From positions 189,102 to 242,176 of the forward strand of contig NZ_LMSP01000034.1 of the NCBI RefSeq assembly GCF_001429545.1: DNA of 53,075 bases, given 5' to 3'. Each line of letters begins with the position of its first letter. Positions within the stretch are counted from its first letter, which is position 1. This DNA comes from Paenibacillus sp. Soil787. GTDB lineage: Bacteria; Bacillota; Bacilli; Paenibacillales; NBRC-103111. Of the stretch, positions 41,646-49,982 are shown in pieces. A program made the translations under genes and the position numbers. The notes below the pieces were generated by a model. That model was given only the letters and a program-made list of their open reading frames with translations. It made no database searches and was not told where the DNA came from.

Positions 41646-41675
41646 TAAAAATAAGCCCATTCTTAGAATTGGGCT
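41646..41675 (-). terminator. terminator of comN
   Basis: Stem AGCCCA-A-TTC/GAA-TGGGCT followed by TTATTTTT on the minus strand; the stop codon of comN lies inside the hairpin. Confidence 0.82.
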
Positions 41676-42013
41676 CCTTTATACATACTAATCGTCATCC
41701 AGTTCATGAAAGCCGTTGATTTGAGCGACAAAATGTCATTTACGATTTGATGAAGCGATGGGACACCTGTTTTACGGTATTTGTCACTAACGCAATCCCA
41801 TATATCTTTACCGCTTACATGTTCGTAGCCAAGCATAATAAATTCTTCAACTTTGCTTAAACATAAGCTTTCGATAATCTCATTAAGTTCTATATCTGTA
41901 AGGGAAACCACATCTTCCTCTGAGTCTATGGATGCTGTCTCGCTAACTTCTGCCTGTTCATTCTTATTATCCTCAGGATGTTGAGGTACTTGATCGTTAT
42001 CTTCTCCGTTCAT
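41663..42013 (-). CDS. comN: ComN-like post-transcriptional regulator
   Basis: A 116-residue protein. The first 40 residues are acidic and low in complexity. The C-terminal 75 match the B. subtilis YrzD/ComN family: LNEIIESLCLSKVEEFIMLG, YEHVSGKDIWDCVSDKYRK and LHQIVNDILSLKSTAFMNWM. ComN controls the comER/comEA locus after transcription and localises to the septum and poles; that activity here is inferred. ATG follows AGGAGG. It lies between secD and spoVB as in B. subtilis. Confidence 0.83.
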   Translation of the reverse strand: MNGEDNDQVPQHPEDNKNEQAEVSETASIDSEEDVVSLTDIELNEIIESLCLSKVEEFIMLGYEHVSGKDIWDCVSDKYRKTGVPSLHQIVNDILSLKSTAFMNWMTISMYKGAQF

Positions 42014-42178
42014 TGGGAGAACCTCCTAAGGTGTGATTTACCTTTACTCAATTAGAATAATTCGCTGTTCATCCACCATTTTCCTGCAAACTGCGACCTG
42101 TCCACAAAATGTTAGCATGAGCTTGGCCAGCCTTCGCATAGTCATAGGATATGACATGTATCGGAAGAGGGAATGGCA

Positions 42179-43744
42179 GTGACCAAGCAGTCGTTTATTA
42201 GAGGCACGATGATCCTGTTAGCCGCAGGCATTTTGAACCGTATTCTTGGCTTCATACCTAGAATTACATTACCGCGAGTCATCGGGGCTGAAGGTATCGG
42301 TCTTTATCATATGGGCTGGCCATTCTTGTCCGTCATCTTAACTATTATAACAGGTGGAATACCTGTCGCAATTGCTAAGTTGATAGCAGAAGCAGAGGCT
42401 GAACACAACGAAACGAGAATCCGCAGCATTCTAAAAATTTCGTTAGCCATTACCATTTGTCTCAGTGTCGTATTTACGATCGCTTGTGTTGCAGGAGCTT
42501 CGTGGATTACATCTCATTTATTAACAGACTCCCGAGTTTACTACACATTCCTATGCATGAGTCCAATGATCCCGATTATCGGAATCTCCGCTGTGTATCG
42601 CGGCTATTTTCAGGGGAGACAGAATATGATCCCTACCGCTACTTCTCAAATTATGGAGACCCTCATCCGTATTGTCATGGTTCTCGTTTGTTCATATGTA
42701 ATGATCCCCTATGGGATCGAATATGCAGCAGCCGGGGCAATGATGGGTGTCCTTGCAGGAGAAATTGGCGGCCTAGTCGTCTTAGCCATCCATTTCAAGT
42801 ACGACAAGAAAGCATCTCCAAAAGCCCCTATCGCGCAAATTGGTACGAATAAAACGAATGGCAGACTTTCTAATTTTCGTAGGATTATGAGAATTGCCAT
42901 CCCTATCACTGGCAGTAAATTGATTGGGGCAAGCTCCTACCTGTTCGAATCCATTCTGATTGCTCAAAGTCTTGCGATAGCGGGCATTTCAACTTCATTG
43001 GCTACAGCCCAATACGGTGCCTTACAAGGGATGATTATCCCCATTATACTTCTGCCTAGCGCTCTTACGATGTCATTGTCAGTCTCGCTCGTTCCCTCCT
43101 TAAGTGAAGCTCTTGCCCGCAAAGATATCAAAACGATTCACATGCGGCTGCATCAGTCCTTGAAACTGGCTTTAGTAACCGGCGCTCCATTCGCTGTCCT
43201 TATGTTCGTTCTTGCTGAACCGATCTGTACCTACATGTACAATCAACCCGATGTAGGGGTCATGCTGAAAATGATGGCTCCTATCGCCATATTTATTTAC
43301 TTTCAAGCTCCATTGCAGTCCGCCTTGCAGGCTTTGAACAAGCCAGGAGCCGCTTTAATCAACACCTTGATTGGCTCATCTGTTAAGCTTATTCTCATAT
43401 ATTGGTTAGCCAGCAAGCCGGAAATGGGCATTCACGGAGCTGTTTTCGCCATCAATGTGAACATCGTCTTGGTAACTCTTCTGCATTGGAATAGTGTTGT
43501 ACGTCTGTTGAAATTTCGTATGGAAGGCAGAGATTTCGGTAAAATTGGAGCGGCTATGGCACTTTCCGGGCTTTGCAGTTACTTCGTCATGTATACGCCT
43601 TGGACTTCAACCGATTGGCTTCGTTTTTTGACCTCTTTTCTAATAGGGTTTATTGTATACTTAATGTTCATCACTGTATTTCGTTTAATTAGCTTAAAGG
43701 ATATAAGCCGGCTTATGAGCATGGGCAAAAAAATCATACGTTGA
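42179..43744 (+). CDS. spoVB: stage V sporulation protein B
   Basis: A 522-residue MOP/MATE-superfamily flippase-like protein with about 14 membrane helices, needed for spore cortex formation and probably moving lipid-linked peptidoglycan precursors. The start (MTKQSFIRGTMILLAAGILN), PRVIGAEGIGLYHMGWP and IIGISAVYRGYFQGRQNMIP align with B. subtilis SpoVB. GTG at 42179 is preferred over ATG at 42173, which is only a base from GAGGG. It ends seven bases from the convergent DUF421 gene. A 15-base palindrome GTCATA-GGA-TATGAC (42141-42155) lies upstream. Confidence 0.94.
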   Translation: MTKQSFIRGTMILLAAGILNRILGFIPRITLPRVIGAEGIGLYHMGWPFLSVILTIITGGIPVAIAKLIAEAEAEHNETRIRSILKISLAITICLSVVFTIACVAGASWITSHLLTDSRVYYTFLCMSPMIPIIGISAVYRGYFQGRQNMIPTATSQIMETLIRIVMVLVCSYVMIPYGIEYAAAGAMMGVLAGEIGGLVVLAIHFKYDKKASPKAPIAQIGTNKTNGRLSNFRRIMRIAIPITGSKLIGASSYLFESILIAQSLAIAGISTSLATAQYGALQGMIIPIILLPSALTMSLSVSLVPSLSEALARKDIKTIHMRLHQSLKLALVTGAPFAVLMFVLAEPICTYMYNQPDVGVMLKMMAPIAIFIYFQAPLQSALQALNKPGAALINTLIGSSVKLILIYWLASKPEMGIHGAVFAINVNIVLVTLLHWNSVVRLLKFRMEGRDFGKIGAAMALSGLCSYFVMYTPWTSTDWLRFLTSFLIGFIVYLMFITVFRLISLKDISRLMSMGKKIIR

Positions 43745-43751
43745 TGAGCGC

Positions 43752-44432
43752 CTATCTTTTGTGATCCAGAAAGATTCGCCCTCTATGATCAATGGAACAG
43801 TAAAACACTTCTTTAAAATCACGGACTCCTTTAACTTGGAGTTGATTTTTCAGCCAAAATCTGGTTTTTCCTATTTTATCCAAATTCTCGTCCTGTACTT
43901 TACCATCCATAATGAGAGGCAGAGGAAGTCCTTCATAGCGAATCGTTCCCTTCATTCCGTCATTGACTTCGACTGTCTCTTTCGCTTCTCTTTCTATTAC
44001 GCTTAATTTCCCCGAAGGTTCTAACACCGCGAACTCCACGTCTGACACATTCATAATCTTATTTTGTCTTAGCTGCTGCATCAAATCATCTAAATTATAG
44101 CGATGCTTCTTCATTTGCTCTCGGTCAATCATACCCTTGTTGATTAAGACGCTCGGCTTTCCGTCAAAGAGAACTCGAACCGCTCTACTTTTTAACGTAA
44201 TAAACGCAATTAAGATTTGGATGAGTACAAGCGTTGTCATCGGGACAAGCCCATCCATGAGTGGTTTGCTGGTATCCTCAATAACAAAGACCGCAATCTC
44301 TGCAATCATGATCGAGATCACAAGATCAAACAGCGATAGTTTACCGATTTCACGTTTCCCCATGATCCTTAACATGAGAAAAACGACAAAATAGATCAGC
44401 ACGGTACGTAAAAAAATGATCAGAATCTCCAT
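43752..44432 (-). CDS. DUF421 membrane protein (YrbG-like)
   Basis: A 226-residue YetF/DUF421-family protein. Three N-terminal helices contain the family motif MGKREIGKLSLFDLVISIMI and the hydrophobic AEIAVFVIEDTSKPL. The cytoplasmic C-terminal part (PSVLINKGMIDREQMKKHRY, then LDDLMQQLRQNKIMNVSDVEFAVLE split by structure) is typical. YetF-type proteins influence spore germination and membranes in Bacillus; the role of this one is unknown. ATG at 44432 has GGGGAGG six bases upstream; the longer frame is not supported. Confidence 0.88.
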   Translation of the reverse strand: MEILIIFLRTVLIYFVVFLMLRIMGKREIGKLSLFDLVISIMIAEIAVFVIEDTSKPLMDGLVPMTTLVLIQILIAFITLKSRAVRVLFDGKPSVLINKGMIDREQMKKHRYNLDDLMQQLRQNKIMNVSDVEFAVLEPSGKLSVIEREAKETVEVNDGMKGTIRYEGLPLPLIMDGKVQDENLDKIGKTRFWLKNQLQVKGVRDFKEVFYCSIDHRGRIFLDHKR

Positions 44433-44540
44433 CGTAAGCCTCCCCTGATTAAGCTCTTGCTTGTTCTCGGAGTTCAATGGTATTCTGACCGCTCATGCAC
44501 TTCATCATGCAGTATTTACGTATTCAATTGTTGCCAATTC

Positions 44541-45881
44541 CTACAGAAATAACTTGAAATAAATTGTAGCTGCTATGAATAAAAGCAGGGAAATCGGAGC
44601 TGCCACGATAAAATAGCTGCGTTGGGTCAGCCCTCCTCCCTCCTGATCAGACAGAGAGGCCGCATACATGCTTGTCATAGAACTCAGAAGAGTTACCCCG
44701 CTTCCAACGGCAGTTCCCATGATTACGGACCACCATAATGATGAAACGCTTGAGATACCGGATGCACTTTGCAGCATCGTGCCCATGTGATCTACGACTG
44801 GAATCATGGCAGCTGTATAAGGAATGTAGTCCATCATGGCAGAGCCAAAGCCAGTTAGCCATAACAGAAGAATGGACAAGAAAGGGATGTTTCCCTGACT
44901 GATTTCTAAACCTCTCGCTGCAATAAAGCCGGTAATCCCGGCATAGGTTAAACCACCGATCATGATGAATAATCCAAAGAAAAAGAGCAATTGTGATTCT
45001 CTCAAGCCTTGCCATACCGAATAATAGTCTCTTTGTTTCACCAGTTGGACTAGTTCTTTATAGTTTAATGCCAATAAAGTCACTGCCCCACACGCAGCAA
45101 TGTACGAGACATTCCATCCAAGAGCGCCTTGAAGCAACAAAGCCAATAACGTTAGTCCAGTTACTAGAATGCTCCCAGCAAGAAATCCTCGATCTGAAGC
45201 CAAATGAGAGCTGGGTTGTAACATAAGCAGCTCTCTTTTATACGTTTCTGCTACAATCATCTTCTTCCCGTAAATCAACCATATCACGAGATATATGATG
45301 GCTAGCAAGATGACTACAAGAGGCCCCAGCTTTATTAGCATCTCCCCAGTTGATAGGTTCTCTGCTGCTCCAATCATTCGGTTTGGCAAATTCCCCATAA
45401 GCGTTGCAGCTCCACCAATATTCACGGATAAGAGAACGCTAATCAGAAAAGGAACTGGACTTAATTTCATCATTTTCGTCGTCTTCAGCAAGATGGGAAC
45501 CAGTACAGCTATAGCTAGTAAACCGTCCAAAAGCGCTGATATGATCGCTGAAAGGACAGACAAACTAAGTAGAACTGTAATAGGCTTTAAACGAAACTTC
45601 CGTAGGATATGACTTGCTGTATAATCGATAATTCCAGTTTTCTGAAAAACGCCAGAAATAACAAATAAGCTTGTAAGAAGTAAAAGAACATGCCAGTTCG
45701 CGTAACTTGTAACTGCCTTGCCAAGAGGAACAATACCTATAATTACCATCAGAAGGGCTCCGCCTAATGCTGTATATATCCGATCCCATTTCTCAATCAA
45801 GATACAAACATAAGCCGCGGCAAAAATGATCAAGGCAATAATAGCTTGCCATAAAGCTGGACCTTGAGAAAATTCCGTCAT
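44541..45881 (-). CDS. SLC13/ArsB-type permease
   Basis: A 446-residue ion-transporter-superfamily protein with about 11 helices. SALLDGLLAIAVLVPILLKT, VNIGGAATLMGNLPNRMIGA and the C-terminal SAMMDYIPYTAAMIPVV show the two inverted repeats with re-entrant loops as in NhaD, ArsB and the CitM/DASS family. Which anion or cation it carries cannot be told; no ars genes are adjacent. The ATG follows AAGGAAG. It is flanked by DUF421 on the same strand and a divergent TIGR04086 gene. Confidence 0.84.
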   Translation of the reverse strand: MTEFSQGPALWQAIIALIIFAAAYVCILIEKWDRIYTALGGALLMVIIGIVPLGKAVTSYANWHVLLLLTSLFVISGVFQKTGIIDYTASHILRKFRLKPITVLLSLSVLSAIISALLDGLLAIAVLVPILLKTTKMMKLSPVPFLISVLLSVNIGGAATLMGNLPNRMIGAAENLSTGEMLIKLGPLVVILLAIIYLVIWLIYGKKMIVAETYKRELLMLQPSSHLASDRGFLAGSILVTGLTLLALLLQGALGWNVSYIAACGAVTLLALNYKELVQLVKQRDYYSVWQGLRESQLLFFFGLFIMIGGLTYAGITGFIAARGLEISQGNIPFLSILLLWLTGFGSAMMDYIPYTAAMIPVVDHMGTMLQSASGISSVSSLWWSVIMGTAVGSGVTLLSSMTSMYAASLSDQEGGGLTQRSYFIVAAPISLLLFIAATIYFKLFL

Positions 45882-45981
45882 AATTATCCACTTCCTTTTG
45901 AACAGTTTGTACTAATTCTATGTGCTTGGCCATACAATGATGTTAATGAAAAGAACGAATATACGAAAGGATTGGTGGCCT

Positions 45982-46371
45982 GTGAACCCTATGAAAACGG
46001 TCAGTCAGGTTCGAATAACGTCTCCTTTATTTTCCGGACTTGTTTATTCATTAAGCATGATGACAATTGGAACAATAGTGACGTCTTTATTTCTTCTTTT
46101 AACCAGCACACAAGAAAGCTCTCTGCATACATTAACTACGATTATTCATGCAGTTTCTCTATTTATTGGCGGCTGGGTTTCTGGCAAGAGAGCTGGAAAC
46201 CGCGGCTGGTATCACGGGGGGATTGTTGGCTTTGTTTATTTTATCCTCATTTTTTTGGTGGGTTTTCTTGCATTCGATGCAGGTTTGAATCTTCAATCCC
46301 TTCAATTACTTAGCATTCTTTTCGTGTCAGGAGCATTAGGCGGGATACTTGGCGTTAACACACACAAATAA
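45982..46371 (+). CDS. TIGR04086 family membrane protein (YrzE-like)
   Basis: About 129 residues and four membrane helices: LFSGLVYSLSMMTIGTIVTS, TTIIHAVSLFIGGWVSGKRA, WYHGGIVGFVYFILIFLVGF and the final SILFVSGALGGILGVN. The pattern matches the YrzE/TIGR04086 family, usually beside spoVB. Function is unknown. GTG at 45982 lies ten bases after AAAGGA; ATG at 45991 is the alternative. Confidence 0.8.
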   Translation: MNPMKTVSQVRITSPLFSGLVYSLSMMTIGTIVTSLFLLLTSTQESSLHTLTTIIHAVSLFIGGWVSGKRAGNRGWYHGGIVGFVYFILIFLVGFLAFDAGLNLQSLQLLSILFVSGALGGILGVNTHK

Positions 46372-46412
46372 GACTTTTCCGTGAAGATATCACTTTCCCC
46401 CTTAGATTGTGG

Positions 46413-46418
46413 TATAAT
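46413..46418 (+). promoter_or_regulatory. extended -10 promoter of the PAP2 gene
   Basis: TATAAT preceded by TGG (extended -10, TGN) about 50 bases before the PAP2 start. The -35 is poor. The inverted repeat GTGA-AGATA-TCAC (46381-46393) overlaps that region and may be an operator. Confidence 0.55.
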
Positions 46419-46466
46419 ATCATAGTTATTGCCGCAAATAATTTCCAATATTAGGGGGAATACACC

Positions 46467-47303
46467 ATGAGCCCTTTTCATTCTATGACGCATGCAACGG
46501 TCTATATAGTGATTACTGTTTTAATTTTCCTGATTGCTGCGACACGCAAAAGTCCATTTAATATTGCTGGGAGCTTTGTACAAGAAATATTTACTTCTCG
46601 AAAGTATCTCCTTCATTTTGTGGCACTGATTACGATCCTATTTTTTAATAAAGTCGAGATGTGGGTTGAAAAAAGTATCGATATCAAAACCGATTTCACT
46701 AAGTCGATCTATGGCATTGAAGGCAACTTTGTTTCAGCCATTCAGCACTTTTTTCATAATGATACTTTGACTTTAGTTAGCAGTTATTTTTATGTAGTCG
46801 TTTTTCCTGCTGTAATGATAACATCAATTGCCCTTTATACGTACCAGAAAAATTATAAACTCTTTTACGCCATTTGCTACGCACTCATGTTCAACTATAT
46901 GATCGCCATTCCATTCTACCTGTTTTTCCCAGTTAACGAAGTTTGGTCGTTTCATCCTAATGTGAAGCTTTTGATACTTGATGTGTTCCCAACCTTTGAG
47001 CAAGATTATCGGCCGCTTTCTGGACTAGATAATTGTTTCCCAAGCTTGCATACATCGATCTCGGTTTCGATGGCTGTAATCGCAGTGAAAAGCCGCAGCA
47101 CGTTTTGGAAAATATTCGTGCCCTGCTCTTCAGCATTTATTATTTTCACGATCTTTTATCTGGGCATCCACTGGTTATCTGACATGTGTGCCGGAGTTGT
47201 ACTTGGTGTCGTAGCAGCCAGAGTGGGATTACGTATTGCCGATGGCCGTCTCGTTCTTGGTGAGCAAGTTCTGCTAAAACGCTTAAAGAATAATGAACTA
47301 TAA
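46467..47303 (+). CDS. PAP2-family phosphatase/phosphotransferase
   Basis: A 278-residue membrane protein with about six helices. The active-site motifs DNCFPSLHTSISVSMAV and IFYLGIHWLSDMCAGVVLG correspond to PSGH-like and SRxxxxxHxxxD elements of the PAP2 superfamily, in the PAP2_3/inositolphosphotransferase-like form. The substrate is probably a lipid phosphate or pyrophosphate such as an undecaprenyl or phosphatidyl carrier. ATG follows AGGGGG. A strong shared terminator separates it from yajC. Confidence 0.87.
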   Translation: MSPFHSMTHATVYIVITVLIFLIAATRKSPFNIAGSFVQEIFTSRKYLLHFVALITILFFNKVEMWVEKSIDIKTDFTKSIYGIEGNFVSAIQHFFHNDTLTLVSSYFYVVVFPAVMITSIALYTYQKNYKLFYAICYALMFNYMIAIPFYLFFPVNEVWSFHPNVKLLILDVFPTFEQDYRPLSGLDNCFPSLHTSISVSMAVIAVKSRSTFWKIFVPCSSAFIIFTIFYLGIHWLSDMCAGVVLGVVAARVGLRIADGRLVLGEQVLLKRLKNNEL

Positions 47304-47333
47304 TGACTCTAAAATCCTTGTAGAAAACCAAAT

Positions 47334-47371
47334 AAAAAGCGAGAACCTGATTGAAGGATCTCGCTTTTTTA
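47334..47371. terminator. bidirectional terminator between the PAP2 gene and yajC
   Basis: Stem AAAAGCGAGA/TCTCGCTTTT with extra inner pairing. T6 on the plus side and T-rich on the minus side serve both convergent genes. Confidence 0.93.
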
Positions 47372-47373
47372 TT

Positions 47374-47682
47374 TTATTCTTTTGCTGTAGTTTGAGAAAC
47401 AGCATTGATAGCAGAGCGATCAAATGTCATTTTTGTCGCATCGTTGACACGAAGTACACAAATGTCATCAGTGATTTCCATAATCGTTCCGTGAAGCCCA
47501 CCAATGGTAACGACCTTATCCCCTTTTTTCAAACCTCCAAGCATTTGATTACGGGTTTTCTGTCTTTTCTGCTGTGGACGAATAAGTAAGAAGTAGAGAA
47601 CAACGAACATGAGCACTAAAGGCCCGTATGTATACAAATACCCAACTGCGCCTGTATTCGCAGTATCTGCTGCTAGTAACAT
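47374..47682 (-). CDS. yajC: preprotein translocase subunit YajC
   Basis: A 102-residue single-pass protein. The membrane helix (YGPLVLMFVVLYFLLIRPQQ) leads directly into KRQKTRNQMLGGLKKGDKVV, TIGGLHGTIMEI and a short beta domain. YajC associates with SecDF-YidC. It lies 15 bases after tgt with AGGAGG before the ATG, in the spoIID-like/queA/tgt/yajC operon. Confidence 0.94.
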   Translation of the reverse strand: MLLAADTANTGAVGYLYTYGPLVLMFVVLYFLLIRPQQKRQKTRNQMLGGLKKGDKVVTIGGLHGTIMEITDDICVLRVNDATKMTFDRSAINAVSQTTAKE

Positions 47683-47697
47683 AGGTATCCTCCTTTC

Positions 47698-48846
47698 TTA
47701 AAATCCTCTTTCATTATCATTCAGCCCATAAGCTGCAAAGAATTCATCACGGAAATCAAGTAAACGATCTTCCTTGATGGCTCCTCTTACATCACGCATG
47801 AGCTGTAGTAGAAAGTGAAGGTTATGAATCGTTGTCAGTCTGATTCCGAAGGTCTCATCCGCTTTAATTAAATGACGAATATAAGCCCGGCTGTAGTTGG
47901 TACAGGTATAACATGTACATTTGGGATCCAGCGGACCAAAGTCAGTCGCATGCTTAGCATTACGAATAACAAGCCGTCCTTCGCTCGTCATACATGTCCC
48001 ATTCCTGGCTATCCTTGTTGGCAGTACGCAATCAAACATATCGATACCGCGGATAGAGCCCTCAATTAGAGCATCTGGCGAACCTACACCCATCAAATAG
48101 CGAGGTTTGTTCGCAGGCATAAGAGGTGTTGTGTAATCAAGCACTTCATACATCAAATGTTTAGGTTCTCCGACACTCAATCCACCAATAGCATACCCCG
48201 GGAAATCCATGGAAGTCAACTGCTCGGCACTCAACCTCCTAAGATCTTCATGCATGCCTCCTTGAATGATGGCGAACAAACCTTGATCATTCGGCCTGCT
48301 GTGACTTTGCAAACAACGCTCTGCCCAACGCGTCGTACGTTCAAGTGATTTCTTCACATATTCGTACTCTGCCGGAAAAGGCGGACATTCGTCAAAAGCC
48401 ATCATAATATCAGAACCAAGTGCATTCTGTATCTCCATCGCTTTCTCTGGGGAAAGAAACAGCTTGTCCCCATTCAAGTGGGACTTAAACTGTACGCCTT
48501 CTTCCGTAATCTTACGCATGTTACTAAGACTGAATACTTGAAACCCGCCGCTGTCTGTCAAAATAGGTCGGTCCCAATTCATGAATTTGTGCAAACCGCC
48601 AGCGGCTTTCACTATATCATGACCCGGCCTGATGAAGAGATGATATGTATTACTTAAAATAATATGAGCATCCATCGTCTTCAGTTCCTCAGGGCTCATC
48701 GTCTTGACCGTTGCCTGTGTGCCAACTGGCATGAAGGCAGGTGTTTCAATGACACCGTGAGGGGTATGAACACGTCCAAGACGTGCTCCGGATTGTTTAC
48801 ATGTTTTGATTGGTTCGTAAGTAACTGCTGCTGCCAATACATCCAC
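47698..48846 (-). CDS. tgt: tRNA-guanine(34) transglycosylase
   Basis: A 382-residue TIM-barrel enzyme exchanging G34 for preQ1 in tRNAs with GUN anticodons. DSGGFQVFSL holds the general acid/base Asp, YAIGGLSVGEP the phosphate region and MFDCVLPTR the nucleophilic Asp. CTCYTCTNYSRAYIRH binds zinc (three Cys and one His). The ATG at 48846 lies close to AGGAAG; a TTG three codons in has a more usual spacing. It follows queA, the next enzyme in queuosine synthesis. Confidence 0.97.
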   Translation of the reverse strand: MDVLAAAVTYEPIKTCKQSGARLGRVHTPHGVIETPAFMPVGTQATVKTMSPEELKTMDAHIILSNTYHLFIRPGHDIVKAAGGLHKFMNWDRPILTDSGGFQVFSLSNMRKITEEGVQFKSHLNGDKLFLSPEKAMEIQNALGSDIMMAFDECPPFPAEYEYVKKSLERTTRWAERCLQSHSRPNDQGLFAIIQGGMHEDLRRLSAEQLTSMDFPGYAIGGLSVGEPKHLMYEVLDYTTPLMPANKPRYLMGVGSPDALIEGSIRGIDMFDCVLPTRIARNGTCMTSEGRLVIRNAKHATDFGPLDPKCTCYTCTNYSRAYIRHLIKADETFGIRLTTIHNLHFLLQLMRDVRGAIKEDRLLDFRDEFFAAYGLNDNERGF

Positions 48847-48887
48847 TTCCTAACTTCCTATTCTAAGCGTCTTTCTGATCATTGATC

Positions 48888-49973
48888 CTAGTAAATTAAC
48901 ATGGCATCTCCAAAACTAAAAAAGCGATATTGCTCTCGAACAGCTTCTTCATAAGCTTGCAACACATTCGTTCTCCCAGCTAATGCGCTAATGAGCATAA
49001 GCAGGGTTGACTTAGGTAAGTGGAAATTGGTTAACAAAGCATCCACCACACCGAACGTATACCCCGGATAAATAAAAATGGAAGTCCAGCCTTGTGAAGG
49101 CTGAATAACTAACTGTTCGTTAGCGTCGTTACATGCTTGTTTACGGCTTAATCCAGCTGCCGTTTCTAACGTACGCGCAGACGTAGTCCCAACGGCAATC
49201 ACACGCTTACCATTCATTTTCGTTTCGTTAATTAGCGCTGCTGTTTCCGCAGACAGCATATAATACTCCTCGTGCATCCGGTGCTCTTCAATGGTATCCA
49301 CAGATACAGGACGGAATGTCCCAAGCCCAACATGCAAGGTGACAAATGCTAGACGGACACCCTTAGCTTGAAGTTTATCCAAGTAGGCTTCGGTAAAATG
49401 CAGCCCTGCCGTCGGTGCGGCAGCCGAGCCTTCATGCTTGGCATATACCGTTTGATAGCGGTCCCGCTCGGACAACTGCTCCTTAATATAAGGAGGTAGC
49501 GGCATCTCGCCCAATCGGTCTAGAATCTCATTGAAAATACCTGTGTAACTAAATTGGAGTACGCGGCCCCCCATATCTAGAACTTCCATTACTTCCGCTG
49601 TTAACAAAGGTTCCTCTTCACCTGTTGAGTTGGCGTTCACGCCAAAAACAGCCACAGCCCCTAATTGCATACGTTTTCCTGGCTTTACCAATGCTTCCCA
49701 GCGATCCTCGCCAAGGGGCTTCAGGAGCAAAATCTCCACTTTGGCCCCAGTGTCTTTCTTCGCACCAAAAAGCCGTGCTGGAATGACTCGTGTGTCATTC
49801 ATCACGAGTAAATCCCCGGCTTCTACGTAATCAATTAGCTGTTCAAACGTCTGATGACTAATCTCACCTGATTGTTTGTTCAGCGTAAGCAGTCTAGACG
49901 CCGTGCGATCAAGCAGCGGCGTCTGGGCAATCAATGATTCAGGTAGTTCAAAATCGAAAGCTTGTACATCCAT
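48888..49973 (-). CDS. queA: S-adenosylmethionine:tRNA ribosyltransferase-isomerase
   Basis: A 361-residue enzyme that adds the epoxycyclopentane ring, taken from SAM ribose, to preQ1-tRNA. FDFELPESLIAQTP, MNDTRVIPARLFG, GSAAAPTAGLHFTE and the ending NFHLPKSTLLMLISALAG are all family signatures; length is normal. It begins eight bases after the SpoIID-like stop and is followed by tgt, so operon membership is clear. Confidence 0.97.
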   Translation of the reverse strand: MDVQAFDFELPESLIAQTPLLDRTASRLLTLNKQSGEISHQTFEQLIDYVEAGDLLVMNDTRVIPARLFGAKKDTGAKVEILLLKPLGEDRWEALVKPGKRMQLGAVAVFGVNANSTGEEEPLLTAEVMEVLDMGGRVLQFSYTGIFNEILDRLGEMPLPPYIKEQLSERDRYQTVYAKHEGSAAAPTAGLHFTEAYLDKLQAKGVRLAFVTLHVGLGTFRPVSVDTIEEHRMHEEYYMLSAETAALINETKMNGKRVIAVGTTSARTLETAAGLSRKQACNDANEQLVIQPSQGWTSIFIYPGYTFGVVDALLTNFHLPKSTLLMLISALAGRTNVLQAYEEAVREQYRFFSFGDAMLIY

Positions 49974-49982
49974 GTTGTGTAT